Notes: generated by a model from the sequence alone, not told the origin. Positions 25,179-35,393 are shown, counted from the stretch's first letter. The stretch is DNA of 64,000 nt from Falsihalocynthiibacter arcticus (GCF_000812665.2 NZ_CP014327.1:2509501-2573500), one strand, 5' to 3'. A program made the numbers and translations.

Positions 25179-26821
25179 AGCCCAAGATCCGCTGCGCGAT
25201 TTATACCCGTAAATCCTCCGAAGACGGCCTTGAGCAGGAGTTCAACTCGCTAGATGCCCAAAGGGAGGCCTGCACCGCTTACATCACAAGCCAGAAAGCT
25301 GAATGCTGGGTGTTGCTGCCGGAAGCTTATGATGATGGCGGTATCTCGGGCGGAACCCTAAAGCGGCCCGCTTTGCAACGCCTGCTCACCGATCTTGATG
25401 AGGGGCGTGTTGATCAGATCGTTGTCTACAAGATTGACCGCCTATCTAGGTCGCTGGCGGACTTCGCAAAGATTGTGGATCGGCTGGACGGGGTAGGGGC
25501 GTCTTTTGTCTCCGTCACCCAGTCGTTCAACACAGCTACCAGCATGGGGCGACTGACCCTGAACATGCTGCTGTCGTTTGCCCAGTTTGAACGCGAGGTC
25601 ACGGCAGAACGAATTCGGGATAAGATCGCCGCCTCCAAACGCAGAGGCCTCTGGATGGGCGGCAACGTCCCGCTCGGCTATGATCCAGACGGTCGCTCCC
25701 TGATAATCAAGGAGTCGGAAGCGAAGACAGTGCGCGTGCTCTATGATCTCTACAGGGAGCACGGAAACATACGTCTGGTCAAAGAGCGGGCGGATGGTTT
25801 GAACCTGCGGTCAAAGCAGACGGTCACGGCCGCGGGCGTGACAAGAGGTGGCACGGTGTTCGATCGCGGCCACATTCACCATATCCTGACCAACCCGATT
25901 TATGCCGGGCGCATCCGGCATCACAAAAATATCTATGAGGGATTGCACGAGCCGATTATTGATCCCGAGATGTGGGATCAGGTTCAGCGAAGATTGATGG
26001 AAAATCACGCGCGGGTCCGCGGAGAAAAGAACGCGGCTCACCCGTCGCCCCTCGCTGGAAAACTGTTTGATGAGACAGGTGACCGGTTGACGCCAAGCCA
26101 TTCAAGCAAAAATGGCAAAAGGTTGCGGTACTATATCTCGAGGCGCTTGGTCACGGATCGGAGCGTAAACCATCCTGATGCCTGGCGACTACCCGCACCG
26201 CAACTCGAAGCAGCGATTGCCAAGGCCGTCGGGGAACATGTTTCGGCGCCAGGGTTTCTGCCGAGGACCATTCCGGGCATCAAGGCAACAGATGTTGACC
26301 AGTTCCGACAGCGCATGGACACTTTGGCTTCTAATCTGAATGCAAAATCCACAGTGAGCAGTTGGGCAGACTTGATTGCCAAAACCATCATTGAGCCAGG
26401 ATCGCTTGCAATCTCTTTAAACGCACAGGTCATTGCAGATCATCTGGGCCTAAAGGCGGATCGGCTTGAATCGGATGCCCTTCAGATTACAGCAGCCTTC
26501 CGGCTTCGGCGCAGAGGTGTTGAAACAAAGATCATCCTTGGCAGCAGCCCTCCCGAGATCGACCAGATCCTGACCCGCAACATCGCGAGCGGGATAGGTT
26601 GGTACACGGCAATCAGAAACGGCACTACATTTGAAGAAATAGCTGCGCGCGAAGGAAGCTCTGTCCGTCGGATCCAAGCAGTGACGAATCTCGCGTTTCT
26701 CTCGCCGACCATGATTGAGCGTGCTGTTAATGGAACTCTGCCGCATCACATTACAACAGACTATCTTCTGAAGAAGGGCTTCCCTTCTGACTGGGCCCAG
26801 CAAGGCGATTTGCTCACTTAG
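25175..26821 (+). CDS. Large serine recombinase
   Basis: 548 residues. The resolvase catalytic domain starts CAIYTRKSSEDG (nucleophile Ser14), continues with EAYDDGGISGGTLKRPALQR, VDQIVVYKIDRLSRSLADFA and SMGRLTLNMLLSFAQFERE, then a recombinase domain (GGNVPLGYDPDGRSLIIKES, HHILTNPIYAGRIRHHKNIY) and a zinc-ribbon-poor C-terminal region with a helix-turn-helix-like end (FEEIAAREGSSVRRIQAVTN). It would catalyse integration or inversion of a mobile segment. It lies in the DUF3489-DUF2924-recombinase module and about 210 bases from tRNA-Gln. It appears intact. Confidence 0.9.
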   Translation: MKPKIRCAIYTRKSSEDGLEQEFNSLDAQREACTAYITSQKAECWVLLPEAYDDGGISGGTLKRPALQRLLTDLDEGRVDQIVVYKIDRLSRSLADFAKIVDRLDGVGASFVSVTQSFNTATSMGRLTLNMLLSFAQFEREVTAERIRDKIAASKRRGLWMGGNVPLGYDPDGRSLIIKESEAKTVRVLYDLYREHGNIRLVKERADGLNLRSKQTVTAAGVTRGGTVFDRGHIHHILTNPIYAGRIRHHKNIYEGLHEPIIDPEMWDQVQRRLMENHARVRGEKNAAHPSPLAGKLFDETGDRLTPSHSSKNGKRLRYYISRRLVTDRSVNHPDAWRLPAPQLEAAIAKAVGEHVSAPGFLPRTIPGIKATDVDQFRQRMDTLASNLNAKSTVSSWADLIAKTIIEPGSLAISLNAQVIADHLGLKADRLESDALQITAAFRLRRRGVETKIILGSSPPEIDQILTRNIASGIGWYTAIRNGTTFEEIAAREGSSVRRIQAVTNLAFLSPTMIERAVNGTLPHHITTDYLLKKGFPSDWAQQGDLLT

Positions 26822-27032
26822 CCTGTCGGCAAACACGTCAACACCAGAACCTGTCACAACACAAACTCACCCCAAACTCGCACCGCGGGAATGTCGAAGA
26901 GAGATATTGGCCATATGATGGCTACGTTTGCTCTCTGAAGAGCGTCTCTCCTTGAATGTCGTACAGGCAAGTCGCTGAATACACGCTACAAAAGGGCGGG
27001 TACTTCGTACGTTCAAAAAGAGAAGAAGTGTT

Positions 27033-27107
27033 TGGCTGGGATGGTAGGATTCGAACCTACGATCTGCGCTACCAAAAAGCGTTGCCCTACCACTAGGCCA
27101 CATCCCA
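27033..27107 (-). tRNA. tRNA-Gln (anticodon UUG)
   Basis: Read leftward: acceptor TGGGATG pairs with CATCCCA, discriminator G, encoded CCA. The D arm is GCCT-AGTGGTA-GGGC, the anticodon loop TTTTGGT with anticodon TTG between a 5-bp stem (one mismatch at its base), and the T arm GTAGG-TTCGAAT-CCTAC is perfect. It is 75 nt including CCA. Confidence 0.95.
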
Positions 27108-27328
27108 ACTGTTTGCGGGTTTTACGACGGGATTGCGGAGTCTTCAAGCCCTGATTTGGTAAAAAGTCGGGATTTTTATCGGAAGGGCGTTTGGTTGGCG
27201 TCTTAATGGGAATACCTTAAGCTTTCCGCAACAAAATCAGCCGAGTGAACCCATGTTGGGGCAGGAAACGGGGTGTTTCTGTTTCCTATTGATTCAGAGT
27301 GGGGTTATTGGCTGCAAGGGGTGCGGAC

Positions 27329-28825
27329 TCAAATTTTCTGGTCATACTCCCCAACGAGTGGCTCGGTGCGGATTATGGCGTCAATATCGGCAAAAATTGC
27401 GTGCATTTCAGATTCGCTCTCTGGGCTTTCGCAGACGACGACCAGATTGGGTGTATTCGAGCTTGCGCGCACGAGGCCCCAAGCGCCGTTGTCGAGGATG
27501 ATGCGGGCGCCGTTTACGGTTACGACTTGCTTGATCTTGCGGCCCGCGATTAAGCCACCTGAAGCTTCCAAAGTGACGATTCTAGCGACCAAACGCTCCA
27601 ACACATGGTATTTTTCCGTATCGGAACAATAGGGTGACATCGTGGGGGTGGCCCATGTTTGAGGCAAGGCTTTTCGTAGGTCTGACATTTTCATGTCCGG
27701 ATTTCGGTCCATAAGTTTGCAGATTTCAACGGCCACGCGCAAGCCGCAATCATATCCCCGTCCTATCGGTTCCGCGAGGAAATAGTGACCGGATTTTTCG
27801 AACCCTGCGAGGGCTCCCAGTTCTTTTACTCGGCGTTTCATATGACTGTGGCCGGTTTTCCAATAGTCGGCGGTGACGCCGTTTTTGATGAGCTCGGGGT
27901 CCGAGGCAAAAAGTCCAGTCGATTTGACGTCTGCAACAAAGGTGGCGTTGGGGTAAATTTTTGAGAGATCTCGCGCCATGATAACCCCGACTTTGTCAGC
28001 GAATATCTCTTCGCCTTCATCGTCGACGACGCCACATCTGTCACCGTCGCCGTCGAATCCAAGGGCGAAGTCCGCACCTGATGCGCGTACGCTATCGGCC
28101 ATGTCGTGGAGCATTTCGAGGGCTTCAGGATTTGGGTTATAGTGCGGGAAAGTGTAGTCGAGATCTGTGTGGCTTGGTACGACTTCAACCCCTATGCGTT
28201 CAAAGACAGCAGGTCCAAAGGCGGCCGCCGTGCCGTTGCCCGTTGCGCACACAACTTTGAGCTTTCGCGTCATTTTGAAGTCGCCGACAAGATCGTCAAT
28301 ATAGGCTTCCCTTACCCCGTCGACAAATTCGTAGGCCCCACCGGGGGTGGCAATGCCTTCGCCGTTGAGGACGATGTCGCGCAGTTCGGACATCTCGTCA
28401 GGGCCATGGGTGAGGGGGCGTTCAAAGCCCATTTTGACGCCGGTCCAGCCGTTGGGATTGTGGCTTGCGGTGACCATTGCAACTGCAGGGACATCAAGAT
28501 GGAATTGAGCGAAATAGGCCATTGGGGAAACCGCAGGACCGATGTCTTTGACTGTAATTCCAGCCTGCATCAGACCCAACATCAGAGCATTTTTTATAGA
28601 CAACGAATAATCGCGGTAATCATTGGCTACGACGATAATCGGTGGGATGCCGCGACGCCGCATTTGTGTCCCAAGCCCAAGCCCGAGTGCCGTGATCCCA
28701 ACAAGATTTATCTCTTCGGGAAACCTCCAGCGTGCGTCGTACTCGCGAAAACCAGTGGGGACAATCATGGGGTCGCGCAGAAATTCCCACGTGTTAGGGC
28801 TGACGGATTTAGCGGGAGTTGCCAT
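27329..28825 (-). CDS. Phosphomannomutase/phosphoglucomutase
   Basis: 498 residues from ATG 28825 (AAGGACG upstream); the in-frame start at 28870 adds a tail with no ribosome site. Alpha-D-phosphohexomutase signatures: active-serine loop MVTASHNPNGWTGVKMG, metal loop LGFDGDGDRCGVVDDEG, sugar loop GFEKSGHYFLAEP and a C-terminal phosphate loop. It interconverts hexose 6- and 1-phosphates for GDP-mannose or other sugar nucleotides. It stands just downstream of capsule export genes, 45 bases after the KpsE-like stop, which suggests a surface-polysaccharide role. Confidence 0.88.
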   Translation of the reverse strand: MATPAKSVSPNTWEFLRDPMIVPTGFREYDARWRFPEEINLVGITALGLGLGTQMRRRGIPPIIVVANDYRDYSLSIKNALMLGLMQAGITVKDIGPAVSPMAYFAQFHLDVPAVAMVTASHNPNGWTGVKMGFERPLTHGPDEMSELRDIVLNGEGIATPGGAYEFVDGVREAYIDDLVGDFKMTRKLKVVCATGNGTAAAFGPAVFERIGVEVVPSHTDLDYTFPHYNPNPEALEMLHDMADSVRASGADFALGFDGDGDRCGVVDDEGEEIFADKVGVIMARDLSKIYPNATFVADVKSTGLFASDPELIKNGVTADYWKTGHSHMKRRVKELGALAGFEKSGHYFLAEPIGRGYDCGLRVAVEICKLMDRNPDMKMSDLRKALPQTWATPTMSPYCSDTEKYHVLERLVARIVTLEASGGLIAGRKIKQVVTVNGARIILDNGAWGLVRASSNTPNLVVVCESPESESEMHAIFADIDAIIRTEPLVGEYDQKI

Positions 28826-28870
28826 GGTGAAAACGTCCTTAATAATTTCTTGTTGGTGTGTAGAAAGCAC

Positions 28871-30475
28871 CTATGAGGTTATCTGTTCACGCAAAATGGA
28901 AGCGGTGAGGGACGCCATTAGGTAAATGCCAGAAAAGATAAAAAACGCGAGGATCGTATTCTCGAACGCGCGCGGATAACTCGGGGCATCGGGGGCATTC
29001 GGGGCGGCAACCGTCACGAGGTAGCGTGTTTGACGGCCGGCCTCGATCCGCGCAACTTCCATTTGTTGGAGTGATGTTTGAAGCATCAGAACGCGGGTGG
29101 CGAGTTCGCTTTCCGCGACTTGGAGTTCGCCTTGAATGCGTGCAAGCGAAAGCCCGTCGCTGCGCCCCTCGGTAAGTTGCGCGCGCAGATCGTGGATTAC
29201 GGTTTTGCGGTTGGCAATCCCTCGCTCCAACGTCTCTACTTTGGTTTGGTTGGGCCGCTCATTGGCCATGAGTTCCTGAAGCGCAATCGAGTCTTCGGTT
29301 ACCCGCAATTCAAGCGCAGAAATGCGGGTGGTCAGCAGGCTAACCTCAATTTCGGTGCTGATAACATTATATAATTCCTTGAGTTCAATAACCCGCTGCT
29401 GTGCGCCCTCCATTGCGATTTCGGCGTCACTATAGCTTTCACTCGCACCGCTCATTTGGTCATTGCGTACACGTTGACTTAAATTATCAATGGTTTCTTC
29501 GGCATAGGAAATAAGCGCCCGCGCAAAGGCCTCGGCGTTTTCAGGTTCGTAAGCAATGACCTCCATTTGAATGACGCCCTCAGTGGGATCAAACCCGATT
29601 TTGACGTTCTTTTTATAGAGTTTATAGGTCTCTTCATAGGATGCGTCACGCGGGAGCCGCTGAACGGGATCAATAAAGGAGGCACTCATGCGTTCGCGAT
29701 ACCCTAAGTCTCTATCGAGGCGCAGCATCGCATCGCGATTGAGGAGGTAAGTTTGGACAACGATGGAATCTGTATCGCCAAATTGTGTGCCTGCCAAGAG
29801 GCTTTTGGATCCCGCGGGCCCTTGAGATTGCTCAACCTTTAGGACGGAACTTGTGGCGTACATCGGGGTGGCCAACACGTAATAATAGTAGCCAGCCAAA
29901 AACGTTGGCAGGAAGATGAAAAACGCCAGACGCGCAAAAAGCATCGCGAGATTGCGACGACGGCGACGTACAATATCGCGCTGAATACGGCTGATTTCTG
30001 CTATGCCATCGTCGGGTGGAGCCAGCTCTGTTGTTGGAAGATTTGAGCCTGTTACCGGCATGGTCTGTGGCAACATGAAACCGTCGTTCGTCGCGGAGGA
30101 CTCTTCGGCGGAAACCAACTCAAGCATATTGGCGCGCTTAAACGGGTCGATACCTTTCGCACGCAGCAGGCGGACGGCATCAAAATCCGACGTTGGCGCA
30201 AGCGCATGTTTTTGTGCGACACGACGCGCCATACGCAATTGGCGACCCGTCAGGTTTTCGCGGCGAATGTTGGCAATATCCTGATCAGGTGGGGTCGAGC
30301 CCTCGGCGCTGGACGTGTTTGCTTGCGGGGTCTCTTCGGGAGGGGGAGTCGGGCCGGAATTTCGCGCCACCGCCGGCATTGTTAGGCCCGCAGTGAGCGG
30401 AGTAGGGTTTTCGGTTGCAGCTTTGATAACACCGCGCCGAATGTTGAATCGCTTAGCTCTTGGTTTCGTAGTCAT
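28871..30475 (-). CDS. KpsE/Wzz-like capsule export inner-membrane protein
   Basis: 534 residues. A long Pro/Ala-rich cytoplasmic N-terminus (about 1-185), one membrane helix (LAFFIFLPTFLAGYYYYVLA near 205), a periplasmic domain with extended coiled coils (about 330-470; ISALELRVTEDSIALQELMA and ELQVAESELATRVLMLQTSL) and a second C-terminal helix (FENTILAFFIFSGIYLMASL). This is the polysaccharide co-polymerase/KpsE topology. It overlaps the KpsT-like gene by 23 bases, so the two are made together. Confidence 0.82.
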   Translation of the reverse strand: MTTKPRAKRFNIRRGVIKAATENPTPLTAGLTMPAVARNSGPTPPPEETPQANTSSAEGSTPPDQDIANIRRENLTGRQLRMARRVAQKHALAPTSDFDAVRLLRAKGIDPFKRANMLELVSAEESSATNDGFMLPQTMPVTGSNLPTTELAPPDDGIAEISRIQRDIVRRRRRNLAMLFARLAFFIFLPTFLAGYYYYVLATPMYATSSVLKVEQSQGPAGSKSLLAGTQFGDTDSIVVQTYLLNRDAMLRLDRDLGYRERMSASFIDPVQRLPRDASYEETYKLYKKNVKIGFDPTEGVIQMEVIAYEPENAEAFARALISYAEETIDNLSQRVRNDQMSGASESYSDAEIAMEGAQQRVIELKELYNVISTEIEVSLLTTRISALELRVTEDSIALQELMANERPNQTKVETLERGIANRKTVIHDLRAQLTEGRSDGLSLARIQGELQVAESELATRVLMLQTSLQQMEVARIEAGRQTRYLVTVAAPNAPDAPSYPRAFENTILAFFIFSGIYLMASLTASILREQITS

Positions 30476-31112
30476 AGAGCCTCTTTGCTTCTTCTAGGGT
30501 GTCAAACATATGCAGTCGCCCACGGTGGAGGACGGCAGCGGATTTACAGAATTTTTCTAGGGTTTTGGCCTGATGGGATACGATAATGACGGTTGCTTTG
30601 CGCAGGCGATCCCGCAGTAACGTCCCCGCTTTACGATTGAATTCGACGTCCGTTGTCGACGGCATACCCTCGTCTATGAGGTAGATATCAAAATCGAGCG
30701 CCAACATAAGGGCGAAACTAAACCGCGCACGCATACCGGCACTATAGGTGCCCACGGGGCGGTCAAAATATTCCTCAAGCGCACAGAGCCATCGGCAAAA
30801 GGCCTCAATGTAATCGGGGTCCAAGCCATAGAGGCGGGCAATATAGCGTGAATTTTCCATGGCGGAATGTTTGGTAGAGATGCCGCCCATAAAGCCAAGC
30901 GGAAAGGAAATTCGGCAGTTGCGATTGATTGTGCCCTCGTCGGGTTTTTCAAGGCCAGCCATCATATTGATGAGGGTCGTTTTTCCGGTGCCGTTGGGGG
31001 CAAGGATACCCATAGAATTGCCAAGCTCGACGCGAAACGAGGCCTGCTCAAGAATGACCTTGCGCTGCGTTCCGGTCCAAAAGGACTTACTGACTTCTAT
31101 AAATTCGAGCAT
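30453..31112 (-). CDS. KpsT-like capsule polysaccharide ABC ATPase
   Basis: 219 residues from ATG 31112 (GAGGCGAGCA before it). Walker A GILAPNGTGKTTLINMMAG, signature TYSAGMRARFSFALMLALDF and Walker B DIYLIDEGMPSTTD match the KpsT/RfbB group of polysaccharide exporters, with the expected ISTKHSAMENSRYIARLYGL region. The partner permease KpsM is not adjacent: upstream is a non-coding gap and then nhaA. It must act with a permease encoded elsewhere, or the locus has lost it. Confidence 0.87.
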   Translation of the reverse strand: MLEFIEVSKSFWTGTQRKVILEQASFRVELGNSMGILAPNGTGKTTLINMMAGLEKPDEGTINRNCRISFPLGFMGGISTKHSAMENSRYIARLYGLDPDYIEAFCRWLCALEEYFDRPVGTYSAGMRARFSFALMLALDFDIYLIDEGMPSTTDVEFNRKAGTLLRDRLRKATVIIVSHQAKTLEKFCKSAAVLHRGRLHMFDTLEEAKRLYDYETKS

Positions 31113-31306
31113 TGCTCGCCTCAATTGTGCCTCTGGTATCCCGATACCCTTAACGGGTTCTAGTTAATGTTAGATATAGAGGATCCCTGAAGCAAAGTAT
31201 GTCGCAAAAAACACCCAATTTTACAATGGGCGTTGTTTATTGACTGGAAGCAATGTGGCGAATCCAGAGAGATTTGCTTAAAATCCGCCAAAATTGGCGG
31301 AGAAGC

Positions 31307-32566
31307 CTAAAATTGTTTCTTTTCAACGCGGGTAATTTTCCCAGCGACAATGGCCAAGACAGCGGCCCCGAAACTCAGGAGCGCCCCCATTTTCGCGGCA
31401 TCCTGCACAGGGCCGGTTTCAAAAGCGACCGAGGCGATAAAGAGGGAAACCGTAAAGCCAATCGACGCAACACAGCCGATGACGAACAGGTCCGACGTTT
31501 TCATCCCCACGGGTAGACCAAATCGCAAGACATGCGCGCCGATATAGCCAAAGATAAACACCCCCAGTGGTTTGCCGATAATCAGGCCGCCCAGCACGAG
31601 CCAAGTTGGGTTGCCAATCGCGCCAAATTCCACACCTGCGTTGAGCAAACCAAAGAAAAACAGGATGACTTCCACGGGGTGTTTGAGCAGGTGTTCGCAA
31701 TGGTTGAGGAGGTCAGTTAGGTGCTTCTCGGCCTCGGCAAATATCCCGAATTCGCGGTCTGCGTGGGGGATTGTGGGGATAATTGGAAGCAAGCCAAGGG
31801 ATGGGTGCAGGCCCGCTTTTTGGAAGCCATACCACGACAAACAGCCTGCGATCAGGTAGGGCCAGAAGCCAAAGACGCTGCGCATTCTCGTGGAGTTTCT
31901 ACGCAACTGATCGCCCTTGTCCATGCGACGGGGCAAGTAGTTGAACAGGAGATATACGAGCACCGCAGCCCCCACGGAAAGCCCGAGCCACTGAAGGGCC
32001 ACATCCCCCGTTGGGTAGAAAATGGCCAGAATTAGAAGGCCGGCCGCATCATCCGCGATAGCCAGTAAGAGAAGGAACCGCACAGCTGGGTGCCCAGCAC
32101 CGAAGACCAAACGCCCAACAAGGTAGGAAAACGCGATGTCGGTTGCGGTCGGAACCGCCCAGCCATTTGCCACTGCGTCAAAGGTGGTGCTGCCCATGAA
32201 ATAAGCGATCCCGAGGTATATGGAAATCGGGCCGACCATGCCGCCGAGCGTGGCAATCAGCGGGGTTGCGGCCTTTTTGCCGCGCAAACTGCCGTTTTTG
32301 AGGATCACAGCTTCCCAGACTTCCTTCGCGGCGATGGCAAAGAAGAAGGCCATCAGGACATCATTCACAAGATAGTGGAGCGTCAATGTGCGGGTGATTT
32401 CGCCATGACTCTCATGAAGTTCTCCAATGAAAAAGTCGGGAATGAGAACCAGATGAACAAAGTGGTTATAGCTCTCCGCATTGATATTTGCCCAAATCAG
32501 CGCAAGGAGGGCGCCCGCAATAAGCAAAATCGAGTAACTTGTGATGAAATTCCAGACGCGATACAT
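31307..32566 (-). CDS. nhaA: Na+/H+ antiporter NhaA
   Basis: 419 residues with about 12 membrane helices. NhaA landmarks: VNDVLMAFFFAIAAKEVWEA, NGWAVPTATDIAFSYLVGRL (the TDIAF discontinuous helix), LLLLAIADDAAGLLILAIFY (the Asp pair that carries Na+/H+; E. coli Asp163/164) and a final helix set (VASIGFTVSLFIASVAF). AGGA lies six bases from the ATG. It exports sodium in exchange for protons, useful in a marine organism. Confidence 0.93.
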   Translation of the reverse strand: MYRVWNFITSYSILLIAGALLALIWANINAESYNHFVHLVLIPDFFIGELHESHGEITRTLTLHYLVNDVLMAFFFAIAAKEVWEAVILKNGSLRGKKAATPLIATLGGMVGPISIYLGIAYFMGSTTFDAVANGWAVPTATDIAFSYLVGRLVFGAGHPAVRFLLLLAIADDAAGLLILAIFYPTGDVALQWLGLSVGAAVLVYLLFNYLPRRMDKGDQLRRNSTRMRSVFGFWPYLIAGCLSWYGFQKAGLHPSLGLLPIIPTIPHADREFGIFAEAEKHLTDLLNHCEHLLKHPVEVILFFFGLLNAGVEFGAIGNPTWLVLGGLIIGKPLGVFIFGYIGAHVLRFGLPVGMKTSDLFVIGCVASIGFTVSLFIASVAFETGPVQDAAKMGALLSFGAAVLAIVAGKITRVEKKQF

Positions 32567-32990
32567 TTTTGTTCCTGCGCTCTAATTGCTGCTGGAATCG
32601 AGATACTGGAAAGACATCCTGCTCGCAAGAGGGGGCGTGGCCGACAAAAGGCCGCCATGGATCGGCATTGATGGTGTCGTCTAATCGCATAGTGTTTTGC
32701 AAGTATTTTTTGCACATTCTAACGATCGCGGGACGATTTCAGGCCCCAGCGTGTTTGTCAAAGGTAGTTTTGCACTCTGATCCTGAGGTTCGAGAGCTCG
32801 TATGCCGGGTGCAGGGTCGTCTTCGCGGTCGACATATAGCCGCCGCATGATGGGTTTAGCAGGCAGAGCTTCCAATGTGGATGACGCACTCAGCAGTGAA
32901 TGCCGGTGCAGCCCATCAAACGGAATTGCTCAACCCACGTCCCGGCAGGGACGTCTCGCCACGCTCAGGATATCGAGCGCAAGTGGGTGT
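32567..32990. other. Intergenic 424 bp between nhaA and IS110
   Basis: No convincing gene. The part nearest 32991 probably contains the 3' end of the IS110 element, whose limits I cannot define because IS110 elements usually lack clear inverted repeats. Confidence 0.4.
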
Positions 32991-34010
32991 TTAAAGGCTT
33001 ATTGGGTGAGCAATCGGATTGAACACAGAGTTGGTTTTCAACATCGCATGCATTGTAACTGCCAGTTTGCGGGCCAATGCGACTGCTGCGCGCTTCGTGC
33101 CAACGCGTTCCTTAAGTTTGAGCGCCCATGTTCGCAGGTCACTTTGCGCTTTTGACCGGGTTAGGATGACGAGCGCGGCCTCGTAGAGTAGTCCTCTCAG
33201 ATGACGATATCCGCGGCGTGATATCCTACCGCTGTAATCAACTTCCCCGGATTGGTATCGTCGGCTCGTCAAACCGAGCCAGGCCCCAACAGCGCGTGAG
33301 TTCTTGAAGTTACCCGGATCCTCAATGGCCGTCGCAAATGAGGTCGCTGTAATTGCGCCTACTCCTGGAATGGTCATGAGAAGCCGACAAGTATGACTTT
33401 TACGCGCCGCCACGAGCAGCAGTTTTGTGAGATCTGCGGCGCGCATCCTCATATCGCGCCAGGCATCCAGTATCGGCAACAGAATGTTAGAGAGTTCGAT
33501 CTGATCCATCAGAAGTCTGCGGACATTTGCTTCAAAGTTGTGCCCTTTGCCCGAAGGCACAATCAATCCAAATGTCTTCATGAGCCCACGGATTTGGATT
33601 GACAGTTCAACTGTGATCCTCACCAGTTTGGTTCGGGCGGCGACCAGTGAGCGGGCCAGCAAACTATCAAAACCCTTCACTCGAACCTCCCGATAAAAGC
33701 CGATCTGAGCTAGGCCATCTGCATCATTTGCATCCGTTTTGTTCGCGGCCATGTCGAGCGCCGCCTTGGCGTGGCGTGCATCGATACAAATAGCAGGCAG
33801 TCCTTCTTCCTTCAGAGCATGATAAAACCACACTGAAAGAGGCCCGGTTTCAAAAACCACCCGCACGACGCCGGCTGCGCGTTTTCTAACAATTTGCGCA
33901 ATTCGAACTGGATCAGAACTGCACTTCCCGCGCCAAACGCGCTCACCTTCGCGCCGAATGGAAATCGCAGTCTCTTTCATTGATATGTCGAGTCCGATAT
34001 AATCGTTCAT
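32991..34010 (-). CDS. IS110-family transposase
   Basis: 339 residues. The DEDD N-terminal domain begins MNDYIGLDISMKETAISIRR, with FETGPLSVWFYHAL and the ARHAKAALDMAANKTDANDA block (Asp residues of the RuvC-like site). The C-terminal transposase_20 domain carries LLMTIPGVGAITATSFATAI and SRAVGAWLGLTSRRYQSGEV. It appears intact and full length. A hairpin-like pair (GGCTGTTCTCC near 34022 and GGGGAACAGCC near 34086) lies just upstream. Confidence 0.92.
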   Translation of the reverse strand: MNDYIGLDISMKETAISIRREGERVWRGKCSSDPVRIAQIVRKRAAGVVRVVFETGPLSVWFYHALKEEGLPAICIDARHAKAALDMAANKTDANDADGLAQIGFYREVRVKGFDSLLARSLVAARTKLVRITVELSIQIRGLMKTFGLIVPSGKGHNFEANVRRLLMDQIELSNILLPILDAWRDMRMRAADLTKLLLVAARKSHTCRLLMTIPGVGAITATSFATAIEDPGNFKNSRAVGAWLGLTSRRYQSGEVDYSGRISRRGYRHLRGLLYEAALVILTRSKAQSDLRTWALKLKERVGTKRAAVALARKLAVTMHAMLKTNSVFNPIAHPISL

Positions 34011-34089
34011 GATAATCGTTCATGGCTGTTCTCCAATGATGCTTGGGCCAGACACCGCGTCATGAGCCCGTATTTTCATCCTACCGGGG

Positions 34090-34878
34090 AACAGCCGCCA
34101 TCAACCGTTTTTGAAGTTTCGTGGCGAATTGCCCCGCGATTACACCATGTGGATGGCCCACCTCGGAACCGGCATCAAAGTGTGCAATGTGGTGATGTTG
34201 AAAGCACCAAATTTGAGGAGGTATGTACCTCATCGCATTATTGGGGCAACGAAGTTCGCCTGTTTCCACCGATCTATGCGAAGCCATTAGTGAAACGGAA
34301 GGATAACGACGCATATGATGAAGAGGCTAACGGCGAAGCAGCTGCCCGGCCAACGATGCGATTTGTACCAGTCAAATCAGTTGAACAACAATCGAGGTCT
34401 ATGATCTTTAAGGCGCGGGATTTGTTCGTTCGGCAACGTATTGCAATCATCGCCCCCCTGGCCGGAGCTTATTTAAAAAACGAGCAGAACAGATCGAAAA
34501 CCCGGATTGTAACCTGCCGTCAATCGTCATCGACGTCAACCGTGTGCGTCTGGATCAGCTCAGCCCCTCGCAGACAAGATTGTCGTGATTGAGCGACGTC
34601 TGAAGGAAGTAATGAAAACTGATCCGGAAACAATCCGCTTGCAGACGGCCCTGGGTATTGACCCTGTCAGCGCAATGGCCATTAAGGCCTTCGCCCCTCC
34701 GATGGAGGGCTTCAAGCGCGGACGTGACTTTGCAGAGTGGCTCGGATTGGTTCCAGTTCAGAAATCTACCGGTGGGCGACAAATACTAGGCAGGTCATCG
34801 AAGATGGGACAGCGCGATATCAGGCGATTGCTGATCAGATGGGCGATCAAGAATGGGCCAGGTTCTTTGTTGGAATAG
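34090..34878 (+). pseudogene. Decayed IS110/IS1111-type transposase
   Basis: Scattered frames on the plus strand carry pieces in the right order: SSHYWGNEVRLFPPIYAKPL and AAARPTMRFVPVKSVEQQSR (34230-34400), then GIDPVSAMAIKAFAPPMEGF and STGGRQILGRSSKMGQRDIR from 34585 on. Frame changes between them show an old, inactive copy, in opposite orientation to the intact IS110 gene next to it and of a different subgroup. Confidence 0.8.
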
Positions 34879-35036
34879 ATGCTGGAGCGTAAACCACGCA
34901 TGTTGGTGCCCATGACCACAAAATCCGGCAAGGAGAGGACCGTTCACTTTCGCACTGGTTCGAGGATAGCTTTGCTGTCAGCCAAGCCTACCACGGCTAA
35001 TGTAAAAGTCTGGGGGCATTCATTTGTCCCCCGTTT

Positions 35037-35393
35037 ATGAAGGTCGCTACTTTCCGCGCGTTCAAGGCGACGAAATTGCTGTGCAGCGGCGTTAAATATC
35101 TGCAAGTTGGAGCTACGGTAATATCATCGCTTAAATCTTTCCTGAACCATCTTTATTCCTTTTGGGCTCTCCTGAGCCTGCCTGCCATTCCGGTGATCGC
35201 GGGGTTGGCATCAGGTAACCCCGAAACGGTGGATGCGATTTTATACCCTTCGGGTGAATTTGCCGCGCGGTTCATGATCCTCTCGATGATGATCACGCCA
35301 TTGATGATGCTTTTCAAAGGTTGGAGAGGCCCGCGTTGGTTGATGATGCGGCGCCGCTATATCGGATCGCGGCGTTCCTGTAGGGGGCCCTAA
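35037..35393 (+). pseudogene. Fragment of ferric-reductase-like (MsrQ/YedZ-type) membrane gene
   Basis: The middle of this frame reads FWALLSLPAIPVIAGLASGN, PSGEFAARFMILSMMITPLM and LMMRRRYIG, the first helices of the heme-binding ferric-reductase-like domain. After RRRYIG the frame goes off; the next frame would give a VAAFL-like continuation but hits a stop. The rest of the gene is missing. It was probably destroyed by the IS activity to its left. Confidence 0.55.
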
